Notes: generated from the letters alone by a model not told the origin. 64,000 nt of DNA from CANMIH01 sp049116335 (GCA_049116335.1 JAGDYZ010000012.1:431505-495504); one strand, 5' to 3'. Positions 50,588 through 59,755 are shown, counted from the stretch's first letter. Program-made: numbers and translations.

Positions 50588-51484
50588 TTATCCCTCATGA
50601 TAGGGCGCAAGCTCAGTTTTGAGGATTTCAAGAAACTCCTGCCCGATCGAAGACAGCGGTCGGGCACGAGACGTGATTATCGCGAGCTCTAATGGAATAG
50701 TCGGTTCAAACGGACGAACGACAAAGCCATCCCCCTGCTCGCCCTCGACCACAAAGGGATCAACAAGAGCGACCCCCAATCCTTCGGTGACAAAGCTCAC
50801 CAAGTTGCGGAACAGGTGCGAATGAACACGCGGCCGGAACCCAAAGCCGCTTGCTAAGAACGTCTCGCGCAACTTGCGGTGCGTGATGTGTTCAGGCCCC
50901 ATCACCACAAACGGCACGTCATCGAGGAGTTCGGGCGTCAAAATCTCATGCTTTGCCAGGGGATCCCCCTCGGGCACGGCAATCACTGTATTTACGGTGA
51001 TCGGATGCACATCGAACGCATCATAGAGCAAAGGCAGCTCACACAGCCCAATCTCAAACAACCCCGACATCACCCATTCCTGGATTTTCGTCGAATATTG
51101 CGCCTGAAAGGCAATCGACATCTCGGGGCGATCCTGGGCAAATCGCGCAATCATGCCTGGCAGAGGCCCAAATGAAAGCGAGTGTTGCGACGCGACTTGA
51201 AGCTGACCTGCTTTCTTGTTTTGAAGGTCAATCACCGATTGCGTGACGTGGTCGATCCCGCGCACCACGGTATCAATTTCTTGATACAAGATCAGAGCCT
51301 CAGGCGTTGCAATCAGGCGCCCCTTTTCGCGTTCAAACAGCTTGAACTTTGTCTGCCGCTCCAGCTGATTCAACAAATTGGAGATGCCGGGTTGCGAAAT
51401 ACCAAGGAAATTTGCGGCCCCCGTAACTGTCCCGGTTTGAATGATCGCGTGGAGCGCCTGAAGCTGTCTAAATCGAAGTTGCAT
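50588..51484 (-). CDS. LysR family transcriptional regulator
   Basis: A 298-residue LysR protein. The helix-turn-helix is in TGTVTGAANFLGISQPGISN, then LLNQLERQTKFKLFERE. The effector-binding domain follows (QLQVASQHSLSFGPLPGMIA). It is divergent from the FAD oxidoreductase gene, with a perfect 7-3-7 inverted repeat 22 bp upstream of its start. It likely controls the oxidoreductase/TRAP genes and itself. A GTG five codons upstream is an alternative start. Confidence 0.9.
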   Translation of the reverse strand: MQLRFRQLQALHAIIQTGTVTGAANFLGISQPGISNLLNQLERQTKFKLFEREKGRLIATPEALILYQEIDTVVRGIDHVTQSVIDLQNKKAGQLQVASQHSLSFGPLPGMIARFAQDRPEMSIAFQAQYSTKIQEWVMSGLFEIGLCELPLLYDAFDVHPITVNTVIAVPEGDPLAKHEILTPELLDDVPFVVMGPEHITHRKLRETFLASGFGFRPRVHSHLFRNLVSFVTEGLGVALVDPFVVEGEQGDGFVVRPFEPTIPLELAIITSRARPLSSIGQEFLEILKTELAPYHEG

Positions 51485-51505
51485 GGGCCCACGTATCACT
51501 TTTGA

Positions 51506-51522
51506 TTATAGACTTTCTATAA
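51506..51522. promoter_or_regulatory. putative LysR operator
   Basis: A perfect inverted repeat TTATAGA-CTT-TCTATAA lies in the divergent gap between the LysR gene and the FAD oxidoreductase gene. It contains the T-N11-A pattern of LysR-type boxes. Confidence 0.55.
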
Positions 51523-51639
51523 ATTAGTATTAGCCATGATGGATTTCTTTCCGCATCCTTAAGATCTCGCACCAGAGATCTGGTGCCCGCGACCCAAGCA
51601 AGACACCTGACCGGATCAGGTCAAGAGAAGGCACAGATT

Positions 51640-52878
51640 ATGAGCAAGCGAACCATTGTCGTTGGCGCAGGTATAGTTGGCGCAGCCACGGCACTTTGGT
51701 TGCAGCGCGGCGGCCATGACGTCACTCTGATCGACAAGGGTGAACCCGGTATGGGCACCAGCTATGGCAATGGCTGTATCCTTGCCAGCTGTTCGGTCGC
51801 GCCCGTGACTGCGCCCGGCTTGACAGCAAAAGGCCCCAAACTCCTGCTGGATCCCAATTTTCCACTTTTTGTGCGCTGGGGGTATCTGCCAAAGCTCTTG
51901 CCGTGGTTGATGAAATACATGTCACACGCCAATGATGCCGACACACGTCGCATCGCCGAGGGGCTTACCCACATCGTGGGCGACAGCGTTGAACAGCATC
52001 AAGCCCTGACACGCGGCACACCCGCCGAAAAATGGATCCAGACCAGCGACTATAACTTTGCCTATGCGGATCGGGCGGCGTTTGAGGCCGATGCCTACAC
52101 CTGGGAGCTGCGCCGAAAAGCGGGTTTTGTACCCGAACTGATCGAAGGCGGTGCCGTCCAAGAGATGGAACCCATATTGTCAAAAGACATCAAGCTCTTG
52201 GCCAACAACAAGAACCATGGCTACATTCTCAACCCCGCCAATTACGTCAAAGATCTTGTTGCTTTGCTGACCGAAATGGGCGGAACCTTTGTTCAGGCCG
52301 AAGTGAAAGACTTTGACCTCAGCGGTGGCAAAATCTCCGCCGTGGACACCACGCAGGGGCGGTTTGATTGCGACCAGGCGGTTCTGGCCACCGGCGTTTG
52401 GTCGAAACCCCTTATGGGCAAGCTGGGCATCAATGTCCCGATCGAATCTGAACGCGGCTATCATATCGTGTTCCGCAATCCCAATCAGATGCCCAACAGC
52501 CCGATGATGCTCGCCGCAGGGAAATTTGTTGCAGCTCCAATGGATCAAGGGCTACGTTGTGCCGGTGTGGTTGAATTTGGTGGGATGACAGAAACACCGT
52601 CGCGGGCGCCATTGGCGTTGTTGCGCAAAAAGGTGAAAGAGTTTTTCCCCAATCTGACCGCAAGCGAGGAAGACGAATGGCTGGGATTTCGCCCAGCCCC
52701 AAGCGACAGTCTGCCCTTGATCGGCGAAGTGGGTCAAAGCGGTGTTTATGCCGCCTTTGGTCACCATCACATCGGTTTGACCGGCGGCCCGAAAACCGGG
52801 CGCATGGTGGCCGATATGATCCTTGGCCGCACGACCAACATCGATATGCGCCCTTATGAACCGGGGCGTTTCGCATAA
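51640..52878 (+). CDS. FAD-dependent D-amino-acid dehydrogenase-like protein (DadA family)
   Basis: A 412-residue FAD oxidoreductase of the DAO/DadA group. The FAD site is TIVVGAGIVGAATALWLQRG at the N-terminus. AVLATGVWSKPLMGKLGINV, then PIESERGYHI and the C-terminal GHHHIGLTGGPKTGRMVADM match D-amino-acid dehydrogenases that pass electrons to the respiratory chain. ATG 51640 follows GAGAAGG. It is 46 bp upstream of the TRAP genes, in one direction with them. Confidence 0.87.
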   Translation: MSKRTIVVGAGIVGAATALWLQRGGHDVTLIDKGEPGMGTSYGNGCILASCSVAPVTAPGLTAKGPKLLLDPNFPLFVRWGYLPKLLPWLMKYMSHANDADTRRIAEGLTHIVGDSVEQHQALTRGTPAEKWIQTSDYNFAYADRAAFEADAYTWELRRKAGFVPELIEGGAVQEMEPILSKDIKLLANNKNHGYILNPANYVKDLVALLTEMGGTFVQAEVKDFDLSGGKISAVDTTQGRFDCDQAVLATGVWSKPLMGKLGINVPIESERGYHIVFRNPNQMPNSPMMLAAGKFVAAPMDQGLRCAGVVEFGGMTETPSRAPLALLRKKVKEFFPNLTASEEDEWLGFRPAPSDSLPLIGEVGQSGVYAAFGHHHIGLTGGPKTGRMVADMILGRTTNIDMRPYEPGRFA

Positions 52879-52924
52879 CAAAAAAATGAAAACCAACAGA
52901 ACAATCAAAACAGGGAGTCTCCAA

Positions 52925-53899
52925 ATGAAAACAATGCTGAAAACCTCCGCCGCAGTGACGGCGATCGCACTCAGTGCATCCGCGGTATCCGCTGAAAAGT
53001 GGGATATGCCGATGGCCTATGCCGCAAGCAACTTCCACTCGGAAATGGGTGTGGTTTTTGCCGATAAAGTTCGTGACTACACCGGTGGCGACATCGACAT
53101 CACAGTGCACGCAGGCGGATCGCTATTCAAAGGCGGCGAGATCAAACGCGCTATTCAGACCTCGCAGGTACCGATCGGCGAACGCTTTATGTCGGCCCAT
53201 GCCAACGAAGCGCCCCTATTGGGTTGGGACAACCTTCCCTTTGTCGCCACATCTTACGATGATAACGAAAAGCTGTGGCAAGCCGCCAAAGATAAGGTCA
53301 ACAACCAGCTGTCCGACCTAAACCTTGTGGCGCTTTACACCTGCCCATGGCCGGGTCAGGGGTTCTACTTCAAAAAAGAAGTTGGCTCGTCTGACGATAC
53401 AAAAGGCATCAAATTCCGCAGCTATAACACCGCAACTGCGACCTTCGCAGAAGAGCTGGGCATGATCCCGGTTCAGGTCGAAGCCGCCGAACTCAGCCAG
53501 GCTCTGGCAACTGGTGTTGCCGAGGCGTTCATTTCGTCGGGATCAACCGGATATGACCGTAAAGTTTGGGAACATCTGACCCATTACTACAAGGTCAACG
53601 CCTGGCTGCCGCGCAACTATGTCATGGTCAACAAACAGGTTTGGGAAGGTTTGAACGCCGATACTCAGGCCGCTGTCCAGAAAGCCGCGGACGAGACCGG
53701 TGCAGCGTGCTCCGCAAAATCGGCTGAACTTGCGAACTGGTACTTTGAGCAGCTCTCCGACAACGGCATGAAGGTTGAAGACGCTGGCGACGGGTTCCGC
53801 GCCGAGCTGGAAGCGATTGGCGCAAAAATGACTGCGGACTGGCTGGAACAGGCTGGTGACGACGGTCAGGCGATCCTCGACGCCTACAACGCGAACTAA
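52925..53899 (+). CDS. dctP: TRAP transporter solute-binding protein (DctP family)
   Basis: A 324-residue periplasmic binding protein with the signal peptide MLKTSAAVTAIALSASAVSA. The family Arg that usually binds the carboxylate of the ligand lies in KGIKFRSYNTATATFAEELG. VQVEAAELSQALATGVAEAF and YYKVNAWLPRNYVMVNKQVW are typical. The ligand is therefore probably a carboxylate, perhaps an amino acid. ATG 52925 follows AGGGAG. A hairpin between it and the permease genes can raise its expression relative to them. Confidence 0.92.
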   Translation: MKTMLKTSAAVTAIALSASAVSAEKWDMPMAYAASNFHSEMGVVFADKVRDYTGGDIDITVHAGGSLFKGGEIKRAIQTSQVPIGERFMSAHANEAPLLGWDNLPFVATSYDDNEKLWQAAKDKVNNQLSDLNLVALYTCPWPGQGFYFKKEVGSSDDTKGIKFRSYNTATATFAEELGMIPVQVEAAELSQALATGVAEAFISSGSTGYDRKVWEHLTHYYKVNAWLPRNYVMVNKQVWEGLNADTQAAVQKAADETGAACSAKSAELANWYFEQLSDNGMKVEDAGDGFRAELEAIGAKMTADWLEQAGDDGQAILDAYNAN

Positions 53900-53919
53900 T
53901 CTTTCTTCATCGCACTTTG

Positions 53920-53945
53920 GCCCCGTCCGTCCCAACGGGCGGGGC
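53920..53945 (+). terminator. intergenic hairpin between dctP and dctQ
   Basis: GCCCCGTCCGT and ACGGGCGGGGC form an 11-bp stem (one wobble) with a CCCA loop, followed by TTTGC. The position and short T-run suit partial termination or mRNA stabilisation of dctP. Confidence 0.7.
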
Positions 53946-53980
53946 TTTGCGACTATCCTCAAAACAATGGAGGACGCGCC

Positions 53981-54694
53981 TTGCGTGACTGGCACCCCTT
54001 CCTAGGACTGCCATTGTGGGTTTGGCTGTTTGTACTGCCGACCTGTCTGGTCCTGTTCTGCCTCTTTTTCCGAGACCCCGCCCAACGAATTCTAGCACCG
54101 ATCTGGCGTCTTTTGGATCGTGTGTATCTGGCCTCCGGTGTTCTCGCGGCCTGTCTGATGGTGTCGATCCTGCTGTTGATCGTCGCACAAATGATCGCCC
54201 GCTGGTCCGGGCTCACCTTTCCCGGCTCAACCGAGTATGCGGGCTACGCCATGGCGGGAACCTCGTTTTTTGCGCTGGCCCATGCCTTGACCCGTGGTGC
54301 GCATATCCGGGTTTCAATTTTCCTCAACATGAACCGCTTTACCCAGCTCTGGCTTGACTTGTTCGCCATGTGGATTGCGGCCTGTACGGCCACCTATTTT
54401 GCACGGTATGCCATCAAAACTAACATCTTCTCAAAGATGCTGAACGACCGCACACAGGGGCAGGATTTCACGCCAGAATGGCTCATCACCTTCTTCGAGA
54501 TGTTTGTGACCTCGCCCGCCAAATGGGGGGATCTCTGGGCCAAATCCGGCGGTGAGTGGGTTTACACGCCGGTGTGGGTGCCCCAACTTCCGATGTCGAT
54601 CGGTACCATTCTTCTGGCTGTCTGTGTCTGGGACTATCTGACTCGTTTGGCGGCTAAACGCGAAACCAGCATCATCGGGGAGGCCGTCGAATGA
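53981..54694 (+). CDS. dctQ: TRAP transporter small permease (DctQ)
   Basis: A 237-residue membrane protein with about four to five helices, longer than the usual DctQ because of an extra N-terminal helix (LPLWVWLFVLPTCLVLFCLF). The core motif is GSTEYAGYAMAGTSFFALAH, then ALTRGAHIRVSIF. It starts at TTG 53981 with GGAGGAC seven bases upstream. It overlaps dctM by ATGA. Confidence 0.88.
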   Translation: MRDWHPFLGLPLWVWLFVLPTCLVLFCLFFRDPAQRILAPIWRLLDRVYLASGVLAACLMVSILLLIVAQMIARWSGLTFPGSTEYAGYAMAGTSFFALAHALTRGAHIRVSIFLNMNRFTQLWLDLFAMWIAACTATYFARYAIKTNIFSKMLNDRTQGQDFTPEWLITFFEMFVTSPAKWGDLWAKSGGEWVYTPVWVPQLPMSIGTILLAVCVWDYLTRLAAKRETSIIGEAVE

Positions 54695-56001
54695 ACGAAC
54701 TCTTGGCAACATTGATCTTCCTCTTTGCGATGTTCGCATTGCTAGGAAGCTCTGTCTGGGTTGGCTTGGCGCTGATGGGTGTCGCCTGGGTCGGCATGGA
54801 GCTCTTTACAACGCGCCCGGTTGGGGATGCCATGATCACAACGATCTGGACAGGCGCCTCAAGTTGGACGCTCACCGCGCTTCCGCTCTTCATCTGGATG
54901 GGTGAGATCCTGTATCGAACGCGATTATCTGAGGACATGTTTCGTGGATTGGCGCCCTGGATGCGGTGGCTACCCGGCGGGTTACTCCACACCAATATCG
55001 CGGGCTGCACAATCTTTGCAGCGGTCTCTGGTTCTTCGGCTGCGACACTGACCACCGTTGGAAAAATGTCGATCCCAGAGCTGCGCCGTCGCGGCTATCC
55101 GGAGTATATGATCATCGGCACCCTTGCTGGCGCAGCCACTCTCGGCCTGATGATCCCGCCGTCGCTGACCTTGATTGTCTATGGCGTGACCATCAATGAA
55201 TCGATCACCAAGCTGTTTATGGCGGGCATCTTCCCCGGCCTCGTTCTGGCGGGTCTGTTCATGCTCTACATCATCGGCTGGCACTTTGTGAAAAAGGATC
55301 AGCGCCCAGCCCCAGAGCCAAGCATGAGCTTTGGCGAAATGATGAATGAGAGCCGCTTCCTCATCCCGGTTCTCATGCTTGTCGGGGTAGTGATTGGATC
55401 GATGTATCTTGGCTTTGCCACGGCCACCGAAGCCGCAGCGGTGGGGGTTCTGGGATCATTGACGCTCGCCTTTACCCAAGGCTCGCTCAGCTGGTCGACC
55501 TTTAGCACCTCTCTGATGGGGGCAACACGGACCTCGGCCATGATCGCCTTGATCCTGATGGGGGCCTCGTTCCTGTCGCTGGCCATGGGCTTTACCGGCC
55601 TGCCCCGCGCCCTAGCTGCCTGGATCGACAGCATGAACCTGTCGCCTCTGGTGCTGATCTTCTCGCTGACCATCTTTTACATCATTCTGGGCATGTTTCT
55701 CGACGGCATTTCCTCGGTGGTTCTGACCATGGCCATTGTCGAGCCCATGATCCGTCAGGCCGGCATCGATGTGATCTGGTTCGGGATTTTCATCGTCGTC
55801 GTGGTTGAGATGGCGCAGGTGACGCCGCCGATCGGCTTCAACCTCTTTGTGCTGCAAGGCATGACACGCCATGAAATCTCGTACATCGCCCGCACTGCGG
55901 TTCCGATGGTCGGCTTGATGATGTTGATGGTCATCATCCTCGTGGCCTGGCCTGAACTGGCCACCTGGCTACCCGACAACATTCGGGCGACGCCAAACTA
56001 G
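54691..56001 (+). CDS. dctM: TRAP transporter large permease (DctM)
   Basis: A 436-residue, roughly twelve-helix permease. Landmarks are GSSAATLTTVGKMSIPELRR, then GTLAGAATLGLMIPPSLTLI and VVVEMAQVTPPIGFNLFVLQ. It couples uptake to an ion gradient together with DctP and DctQ. It is the last gene of the catabolic cluster and is followed by a strong terminator. Confidence 0.95.
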   Translation: MNELLATLIFLFAMFALLGSSVWVGLALMGVAWVGMELFTTRPVGDAMITTIWTGASSWTLTALPLFIWMGEILYRTRLSEDMFRGLAPWMRWLPGGLLHTNIAGCTIFAAVSGSSAATLTTVGKMSIPELRRRGYPEYMIIGTLAGAATLGLMIPPSLTLIVYGVTINESITKLFMAGIFPGLVLAGLFMLYIIGWHFVKKDQRPAPEPSMSFGEMMNESRFLIPVLMLVGVVIGSMYLGFATATEAAAVGVLGSLTLAFTQGSLSWSTFSTSLMGATRTSAMIALILMGASFLSLAMGFTGLPRALAAWIDSMNLSPLVLIFSLTIFYIILGMFLDGISSVVLTMAIVEPMIRQAGIDVIWFGIFIVVVVEMAQVTPPIGFNLFVLQGMTRHEISYIARTAVPMVGLMMLMVIILVAWPELATWLPDNIRATPN

Positions 56002-56020
56002 CGATAGCCCTCAAACAAAA

Positions 56021-56044
56021 AACGCCCCCGAAACCGGGGGCGTT
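56021..56044. terminator. bidirectional terminator between dctM and the chemoreceptor gene
   Basis: AACGCCCCCG and CGGGGGCGTT form a perfect 10-bp stem with an AAAC loop, with A-runs upstream and T-runs downstream, so it works for both convergent genes. Confidence 0.92.
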
Positions 56045-56061
56045 TTCTATTGGGACGGGCC

Positions 56062-58200
56062 CTAACTCGCCTGCCTGAACTCATCTGAGTTGGTCGCCCC
56101 TTCAATAGGGTCGTCCATCGTGAACCCGCGTGTCGCCGTGACCAGATTCTGAGCCTCTGACAACAGCGTGTGGCTCATCTCCGAGTTCTCGACCAACATG
56201 GCCGAGTTCCGCTGGGAATCCTGATCCAACCGCATCACGGTCGAATTGATTTCTGAGAGCCACTGCGACTGCTCAGATGTGGTGGTCGAAACCTCGTTCA
56301 CCTTTTCCGCCGCTTGATCAACTGTATGCTGGATCGCCTCAAGCGCCTCGCCGGTTTCTTTCACCAGCCCTACACCTGCTTTGATCTCCTGCCCGCTTTC
56401 GGCAATCAGGGCGTTGATCTCTTGCACCGCATCCGCCGCACGCTGCGCCAGCTGGCCAACTTCCGATGCCACGACCGAAAATCCTTTTCCTGCCTCACCA
56501 GCGCGCGCAGCTTCTACATTGGCATTCAGCGCAAGAAGGTTGGTTTGGAAGGAAATTTCCTCGATCAAATTGGTAATACCCGAAATCTTCCCGGACATTT
56601 CTTCGATCCGCGCCATGGCAGATACCGTGCGATCCGCAACCTCAAGGGTATCTCTGGCCTTGCTCTGTGCACCGGCAACAAATTCCTTCGCGAGACTTGA
56701 GTTCTCAGCTGTACTGCGCACTGATTCATCAAGAGTTCCCAAAGCGGCAGAGGCTTCTTCCAGCGAGGCGGCATTCACTTCACCACGTTTCGAGGCCTCA
56801 TCCGATGTCGACGCAATTTTGTTGGAGGTGGTACGCAGGATCTGACTGCTCCCGGAAAGCTGGCCCACCATGGTGCTTAGGTTCGCGGTCAAATGATCAA
56901 CCGTTTGAGAAATATCGAGAAACACGCCCTGTTGTCCCTCCGGCATATGAACCGTCAAGTTCCCCGAGGCGAGCTCGCGCATGATGTTCTGCACATCCCC
57001 TAGGCCGCGTTCCGCTGCGTCCCCAATAGAGTTCACACCTTTGGCCAGGCTCCCAAAGCCTTTGCTGTCATTGGCCACTTCAATCCGCTTGGAGAAGTCC
57101 CCGGCCGCACAGCTTTCGATCACTTCCGCCATATCCTTCATCAACGCGGCCTTCTGCTCTTCATTGCGGCGGAATTCGGACACCGCGTCAGAGATCGACG
57201 AAATTTCAGCAATTCTTGATTTGGCAACCGATCCGGTAAAATCTCCCGTCATCATTTTCTTCAAAACATTGCTCAGCCTGCGCAGCGGTTTGGAGATCGC
57301 ATTTGCCAAGAGAAACGCAACGACCATGAAAAAGGCCAGTCCCGAGATACCTGCAATCAAAGCACGCTGGCGGAAAAGCTCTTCTGTTGTGGCCGCAGTC
57401 ACCTCAACTGCATTGATCTTCGCAGCAGATAGCGCGCGCACTTCTTCGAAAATCGGTTCGGCCGTCGCATAGCTTGCCGACAAAGCCTTGCGGAGATCTC
57501 GCTCTTCAAATGTCCCAGCTGCAAAAGAGGATTGATAGCTCAGCACGAGTTCATTGATCATGCGATGCTGCGCTACGTCTGCAAAGAGGCTAACCGGAAA
57601 GGCCTGAAACTCTTCCACGCGAGCATCCAAACGGTCGACGTACTTCGAGGCAACGCGCATGATGAAATCTTTCTCATGACGGCGCATCATCAGAATTTTG
57701 ACGTGCAGAACAGCATGTTCAGAATCCTTCAGGCTTTTTTCAACGTCCTGAACCGTTTTGCGCAGCTCACCCTGTAACCCAAGGTTCTCGTTAAACCCCA
57801 ACCGCTCATGGCTGGCGACGAGTTCCTTAAACCCAGTGTCGTAGGCCGCAACCGCAGCAGTCAATTGATCCACACCGGCGTTTTCTTCACCCAAATTGGC
57901 CAGTTGAAGCTCTACTTCAGCCAATTCCGAATGAACGTCTTGCATGATGCCCGCATGACGGCCTGCATATTTCAGATCCCGGCGCAGCAGAAAATCTTTC
58001 TCGGCGCGCCTTGCGCTCAGAAACGAGATTTCGAGCCGGTTTAGGGCATCATTCAACTGCGTACCGGATCTAACTTCCGCTTGCAGCGTCGCGCGCACGT
58101 AGTTCGTGTATTCTGAAATACCGATCTGTCCAAACATCGCGGCACTTGCCAACAGAACAATAGATAAGATCGCGGTCTTGATAGAGAGAAAAGGTTTCAC
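56062..58200 (-). CDS. methyl-accepting chemotaxis protein with HBM-type sensor domain
   Basis: A 712-residue chemoreceptor with membrane helices at about 8-28 and 280-300. The 250-residue periplasmic helical domain contains a repeated motif, ARRAEKDFLLRRDLKY and MMRRHEKDFIMRVASKY, typical of the helical bimodular (HBM) sensor. HAMP domains follow TM2. The signalling tip is EEISFQTNLLALNANVEAAR. No CheA/CheW genes are nearby. It sits next to the TRAP cluster, so it may sense the same or a related carboxylate (inference). Confidence 0.93.
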   Translation of the reverse strand: MKPFLSIKTAILSIVLLASAAMFGQIGISEYTNYVRATLQAEVRSGTQLNDALNRLEISFLSARRAEKDFLLRRDLKYAGRHAGIMQDVHSELAEVELQLANLGEENAGVDQLTAAVAAYDTGFKELVASHERLGFNENLGLQGELRKTVQDVEKSLKDSEHAVLHVKILMMRRHEKDFIMRVASKYVDRLDARVEEFQAFPVSLFADVAQHRMINELVLSYQSSFAAGTFEERDLRKALSASYATAEPIFEEVRALSAAKINAVEVTAATTEELFRQRALIAGISGLAFFMVVAFLLANAISKPLRRLSNVLKKMMTGDFTGSVAKSRIAEISSISDAVSEFRRNEEQKAALMKDMAEVIESCAAGDFSKRIEVANDSKGFGSLAKGVNSIGDAAERGLGDVQNIMRELASGNLTVHMPEGQQGVFLDISQTVDHLTANLSTMVGQLSGSSQILRTTSNKIASTSDEASKRGEVNAASLEEASAALGTLDESVRSTAENSSLAKEFVAGAQSKARDTLEVADRTVSAMARIEEMSGKISGITNLIEEISFQTNLLALNANVEAARAGEAGKGFSVVASEVGQLAQRAADAVQEINALIAESGQEIKAGVGLVKETGEALEAIQHTVDQAAEKVNEVSTTTSEQSQWLSEINSTVMRLDQDSQRNSAMLVENSEMSHTLLSEAQNLVTATRGFTMDDPIEGATNSDEFRQAS

Positions 58201-58614
58201 TGGGTCGTCCTGTCATAGAAACGTTGCCCAGAGTTTTAGACGTGAATTGGTTAAAAGGATCCTGCCCCGAGCCTTGCGGCACAGGCGATCGTTATGTCTC
58301 GCGATCCAATCTAGTCCTAAAATCCTCGACTGGTCATAACCAGCCTTGAGGATCTGATAAATTACACCGCGCAAACAAACGGTTACCAAATTCAAAAATC
58401 CGCATTCGATAGCTCAATTTTGATAGGATTTTCTGCATTTAGCGCTCACATCGCGGATCCGCTATTATTTTTGCCAGTCGATCATAGGGAAGCGCGAGAT
58501 GGCATAGGGCCAGCATCTTTCAAAATTACCGGTGCAGCGATGCAAAAAGCCCCTGCTAACACATCAGCAGGGGCTTCTTAACTTTTAGCGCGGCCCCAAA
58601 TCAGGGCCAAAGAC
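58201..58614 (-). other. intergenic region between rplP and the chemoreceptor gene
   Basis: No ORF is supported in these 414 bp. The rplP terminator is at 58547-58576; the rest must hold the chemoreceptor promoter, which I could not assign. No direct repeat, integrase remnant or tRNA fragment marks this edge of the inserted block. Confidence 0.6.
58547..58576 (-). terminator. terminator after rplP
   Basis: On the minus strand AAGCCCCTGCT and AGCAGGGGCTT form an 11-bp perfect stem followed by TTTGC. It ends the S10 operon 39 bp after rplP, where rpmC would normally follow. Confidence 0.92.
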
Positions 58615-59028
58615 TTACCAGTCTTCGCGAACAACGACGCGGGTTTTCACCGGCAGTTTCATCGCGGCCAGACGCAGGGCTTCACGTGCGATATCTTCGG
58701 CAACGCCGTCGATTTCAAACATGATGCGACCCGGCTTAACTTTGCAAACCCAACGGTCAACAGAGCCTTTACCTTTACCCATACGAACTTCGATGGGTTT
58801 TGCGGTCACAGGCACATCCGGGAAGATACGGATCCAAACACGGCCCTGACGCTTCATGTGACGCGTCATGGCACGACGTGCAGCTTCGATCTGACGCGCT
58901 GTTACACGCTCAGGCTCAAGAGCCTTCAGACCGTAGGTGCCGAAGTTCAGATCGGAACCGCCCTTGGCAAGACCTTTAATACGGCCTTTGTGCGCCTTGC
59001 GGAATTTAGTACGCTTTGGCTGAAGCAT
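58615..59028 (-). CDS. rplP: 50S ribosomal protein L16
   Basis: A 137-residue L16: QPKRTKFRKAHKGRIKGLAK and RIFPDVPVTAKPIEVRMGKG. Full length. It contacts the A-site tRNA and the peptidyl-transferase region. It is the last gene of the S10 operon here; its usual partner rpmC is 19.6 kb away. Confidence 0.98.
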   Translation of the reverse strand: MLQPKRTKFRKAHKGRIKGLAKGGSDLNFGTYGLKALEPERVTARQIEAARRAMTRHMKRQGRVWIRIFPDVPVTAKPIEVRMGKGKGSVDRWVCKVKPGRIMFEIDGVAEDIAREALRLAAMKLPVKTRVVVREDW

Positions 59029-59041
59029 ATCTCAGTCCTCC

Positions 59042-59755
59042 TTAGCGACGACGGTCGCCACCTGCACCACGAGGTGCGGGGCCGTCCTGGATTTCCTGGG
59101 ACTTGCGATCGCGCGCCTGCGGGTCGTGCTCCATGATCTCGCCTTTGAAGATCCAGACCTTGATCCCGATGATACCATAGGGGGTCGTGGCTTCTACGTT
59201 GGCGTAATCGATGTCGGCACGCAGGGTGTGCAGGGGCACACGACCTTCGCGGTACCATTCAGTACGTGCGATTTCGGCACCGCCCAGACGACCAGCTACG
59301 TTCACCCGGATACCCAGGGCGCCCATACGCATGGCGTTCTGTACGGCACGCTTCATCGCGCGACGGAACGATACACGACGTTCCAGCTGCTGAGCGATCG
59401 ACTCGCCAACCAGCTGTGCGTCAAGCTCAGGCTTGCGCACTTCAACAATGTTGAGGTGCAGTTCGCTGTCGGTCATCTTGGCAATTTTCTTGCGCAGAAC
59501 TTCAATGTCTGCACCTTTTTTGCCAATGATCACGCCAGGACGCGCGGTGTGAATGGTTACACGGCACTTCTTGTGCGGACGCTCGATGATCACACGTGCG
59601 ATACCAGCCTGCTTGCACTCGGTCTGAATGAAATCGCGGATTGCGATGTCTTCCAGAAGCAAATCACCATAGTCTTTGGTGTCTGCGTACCAGCGGCTGT
59701 CCCAAGTGCGGTTCACCTGCAGACGCATACCGATCGGGTTTGTTTTATTACCCAT
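59042..59755 (-). CDS. rpsC: 30S ribosomal protein S3
   Basis: A 237-residue S3. The KH domain includes RPGVIIGKKGADIEVLRKKI (GKKG loop), and the C-terminal domain contains RTEWYREGRVPLHTLRADID. It forms part of the mRNA entry channel. It shares one base with rplV and lies 13 bp before rplP. Confidence 0.98.
   Translation of the reverse strand: MGNKTNPIGMRLQVNRTWDSRWYADTKDYGDLLLEDIAIRDFIQTECKQAGIARVIIERPHKKCRVTIHTARPGVIIGKKGADIEVLRKKIAKMTDSELHLNIVEVRKPELDAQLVGESIAQQLERRVSFRRAMKRAVQNAMRMGALGIRVNVAGRLGGAEIARTEWYREGRVPLHTLRADIDYANVEATTPYGIIGIKVWIFKGEIMEHDPQARDRKSQEIQDGPAPRGAGGDRRR

Noticed and set aside
38968..58614. Inserted block considered as a genomic island or prophage
   Set aside because: No integrase, transposase, phage gene, tRNA edge or flanking direct repeat was found, and the base composition looks like the rest of the window.
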